A stretch of 7,253 nucleotides of DNA. Source: SLRI01 sp964393275 (lineage in GTDB: Bacteria > Pseudomonadota > Alphaproteobacteria > Geminicoccales > Geminicoccaceae). A program made the position numbers and the translations under genes. Positions 6,345 through 7,253 of the stretch are shown one piece after another. The stretch covers positions 1-7,253 of the forward strand of contig CAYMTA010000137.1 in NCBI GenBank assembly GCA_964393275.1, in the 5' to 3' direction. The notes below the pieces were generated by a model. That model saw only the letters and a program-made list of their open reading frames with translations, was not told the origin of the DNA and did no database searches. Position 1 is the stretch's first letter. Each line of letters starts with the position of its first letter.

Positions 6345-6407
6345 CTGATGCTCCTCGCCGTGCTGCTCGACAGCCTGAAGTCGCAGATCCGGAAGCGCTA
6401 CCTCTGA
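6345..6407 (+). repeat. Direct repeat, right copy (orphan permease 3' end, attR-like)
   Basis: These bases encode the same 20 final permease residues and TGA as 4464-4526, but have no permease gene in front of them. The sequence upstream (6323-6338) has no permease similarity. The reading frame is intact, with only synonymous differences from the left copy. It is probably either the displaced original gene end or a remnant of a second, related permease gene. It is unlikely to be translated, since the only local ATG (6348) lacks a ribosome site. Confidence 0.9.
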
Positions 6408-6431
6408 CGCCGGCCCTTGGCCTTTTTGCCG

Positions 6432-6454
6432 GTTCGGGTCTATCTGGCCCGAAC
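6432..6454 (+). promoter_or_regulatory. Inverted repeat in the leader of the CoA ligase gene
   Basis: GTTCGGG at 6432-6438 and CCCGAAC at 6448-6454 form a 7-bp perfect inverted repeat with a 9-base spacer. A neighbouring weaker CCGGC/GCCGG pair (6410-6414 and 6428-6432) encloses a TTTTT run at 6423-6427. The 6408-6483 spacer contains nothing else that I can identify. The repeat could be an operator or a hairpin between the permease and ligase genes. There is no T-run after it, so a terminator is less likely. Confidence 0.35.
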
Positions 6455-6483
6455 GGCCTGCTCCACCGTCCGCGGATCGCACC

Positions 6484-7253
6484 ATGCCAGAGACCATCGA
6501 CGAGACCATCGACGCCCTCCTCGCCGCCCACCCGGGCGACGCCCCCGCCATCGGCGCGCCCGACCGGCCGTGGCTCGACTTCGCCGGCCTGCGCGCGCTG
6601 ATCGGCGAGACCCGTGCCAGCCTCGCCGCCGCCGGCATCGGCCGGGGTGATCGGGTCGCCATCGTCCTGCCCAACGGTCCGGCGATGGCCACCGCCTTCA
6701 TCGCCGTCGCGGCCAGCGCCACCACGGCCCCGCTCAACCCGGCCTACCGGGCGGAGGAGCTCGATTTCTACCTCTCCGATCTCGGTGCGAAGGCCCTGAT
6801 CGTGACCGAGGACGAGACCGGCCCGGCGGTCGCCGCCGCCGAGCGTCACGGCTGCCGCGTCCTTCGCCTCGCCAGCGATCCGACCGACCCCGCCGGCCGC
6901 TTTCGCCTCGCCAGCGAGGGTGCCCCGGCCGAGGCGGCGGGCCCCAGCGCGGCCGGCCCGGACGACGTGGCGCTGGTGCTGCACACCTCGGGCACCACGT
7001 CGAGGCCGAAGATCGTCCCGCTCCTGCAGCGCAACCTCGCCGCCTCCGCCCGCCATATCGGCCGCACCCTCGCCCTCTCGCCGGCCGACCGCTGCCTCAA
7101 CATCATGCCGCTCTTCCACATCCACGGCCTGATCGCGGCGGTCACCAGCTCGCTCGCCGCCGGCGCCTCGGTCGGCTGCTCGCCCGGCTTCAACGCCCTT
7201 CGCTTCTTCGCCTGGCTCGAGGAGATCGATCCCACCTGGTACACGGCCGTGCC
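6484..7253 (+). CDS. AMP-dependent acyl/oxalate-CoA ligase, 5' part (runs off the window)
   Basis: This is an open frame of 256 codons from ATG 6484 to the window end with no stop. It belongs to the ANL superfamily, which activates a carboxylate with ATP to an acyl-adenylate and then forms the CoA thioester. The phosphate-binding motif LHTSGTTSRPKIVPL begins at residue 166, preceded by GRGDRVAIVLPNGP near 53-66 and NPAYRAEELDFYLSD near 85-99. After it come LNIMPLFHIHGLIAA, a PGFNALRFFAWL block and PTWYTAV. The last two blocks are those I associate with the PCS60/oxalate-CoA ligase branch, so that subgroup is a moderate-confidence guess. About half of a normal-length enzyme is present. A weak GGA lies upstream of the start. 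The gene follows the orphan permease end by 76 bases, so it was probably the next gene in the transporter operon before the island arrived. Confidence 0.88.
   Translation, partial: MPETIDETIDALLAAHPGDAPAIGAPDRPWLDFAGLRALIGETRASLAAAGIGRGDRVAIVLPNGPAMATAFIAVAASATTAPLNPAYRAEELDFYLSDLGAKALIVTEDETGPAVAAAERHGCRVLRLASDPTDPAGRFRLASEGAPAEAAGPSAAGPDDVALVLHTSGTTSRPKIVPLLQRNLAASARHIGRTLALSPADRCLNIMPLFHIHGLIAAVTSSLAAGASVGCSPGFNALRFFAWLEEIDPTWYTAV

Noticed and set aside
5841..6407. 188-codon plus-strand frame ending in the permease tail
   Set aside because: Upstream of the repeat it is an out-of-frame reading of island gene 2. It only picks up the permease residues because the repeat happens to be in that frame, so it is not a fusion gene.
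5949..6737. 262-codon minus-strand frame spanning the right island boundary
   Set aside because: It has no domain, no ribosome site, and lies antisense to island gene 2 and the CoA ligase.
6319..7125. 268-codon minus-strand frame opposite the CoA ligase
   Set aside because: It is a Gly/Arg/Ala-rich shadow of a gene with an unmistakable ANL phosphate-binding motif.

Overview
The window is GC-rich DNA. Coding sequence is dominated by G/C-ending codons, and a hand count gives 45 of 60 G+C over 3961-4020. The gene content (a Rieske/AIF-type flavoprotein, an RbsB/RbsC-type ABC transporter, a PCS60-type CoA ligase) fits an alphaproteobacterium, possibly a Rhodospirillales- or Hyphomicrobiales-like soil or plant-associated organism. 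That placement is inference. No rRNA, tRNA or CRISPR array is visible.

Left part (1-2215, minus strand). A two-gene unit encodes a Rieske [2Fe-2S] plus FAD/NAD(P) reductase of the AIF/ferredoxin-reductase type, followed 14 bases later by a DUF488 protein. The flavoprotein gene carries an in-frame TAG at 1625-1627. The frame is otherwise open from 2215 to 686 and all expected domains are present on both sides of the stop.

Centre (2216-4526, plus strand). A 189-base divergent intergenic region with a plausible sigma70 promoter leads into a periplasmic sugar-type binding protein and then an RbsC-type permease. A perfect 11-bp GC hairpin lies between them. No ATPase gene is present in the window.

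Island (4527-6344, plus strand). Directly after the permease stop, the composition drops (35 of 60 G+C over 5461-5520) and two tightly coupled genes appear. The first encodes a divergent GIY-YIG-nuclease-like protein. The second encodes a two-part protein with a YaaA/DUF6884-like N-terminal half and a small conserved-looking C-terminal domain. Immediately after them the last 20 codons plus stop of the permease gene occur a second time (6345-6407). This copy has 58 of 63 identical bases, and all five differences are synonymous. The pair therefore sits between two direct copies of the permease 3' end. This is the architecture expected when an element integrates at the 3' end of a protein-coding gene and restores it, although no recombinase is encoded here.

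Right part (6408-7253). The host operon appears to resume with an acyl/oxalate-CoA ligase gene that runs off the end of the window. The likely ancestral order was binding protein, permease, CoA ligase, with the island inserted between the last two. The island, its two-gene cargo and its att-like repeats are the main candidate for a previously undescribed system. Its function is unknown; a defence or nucleic-acid-processing role is only a hypothesis.
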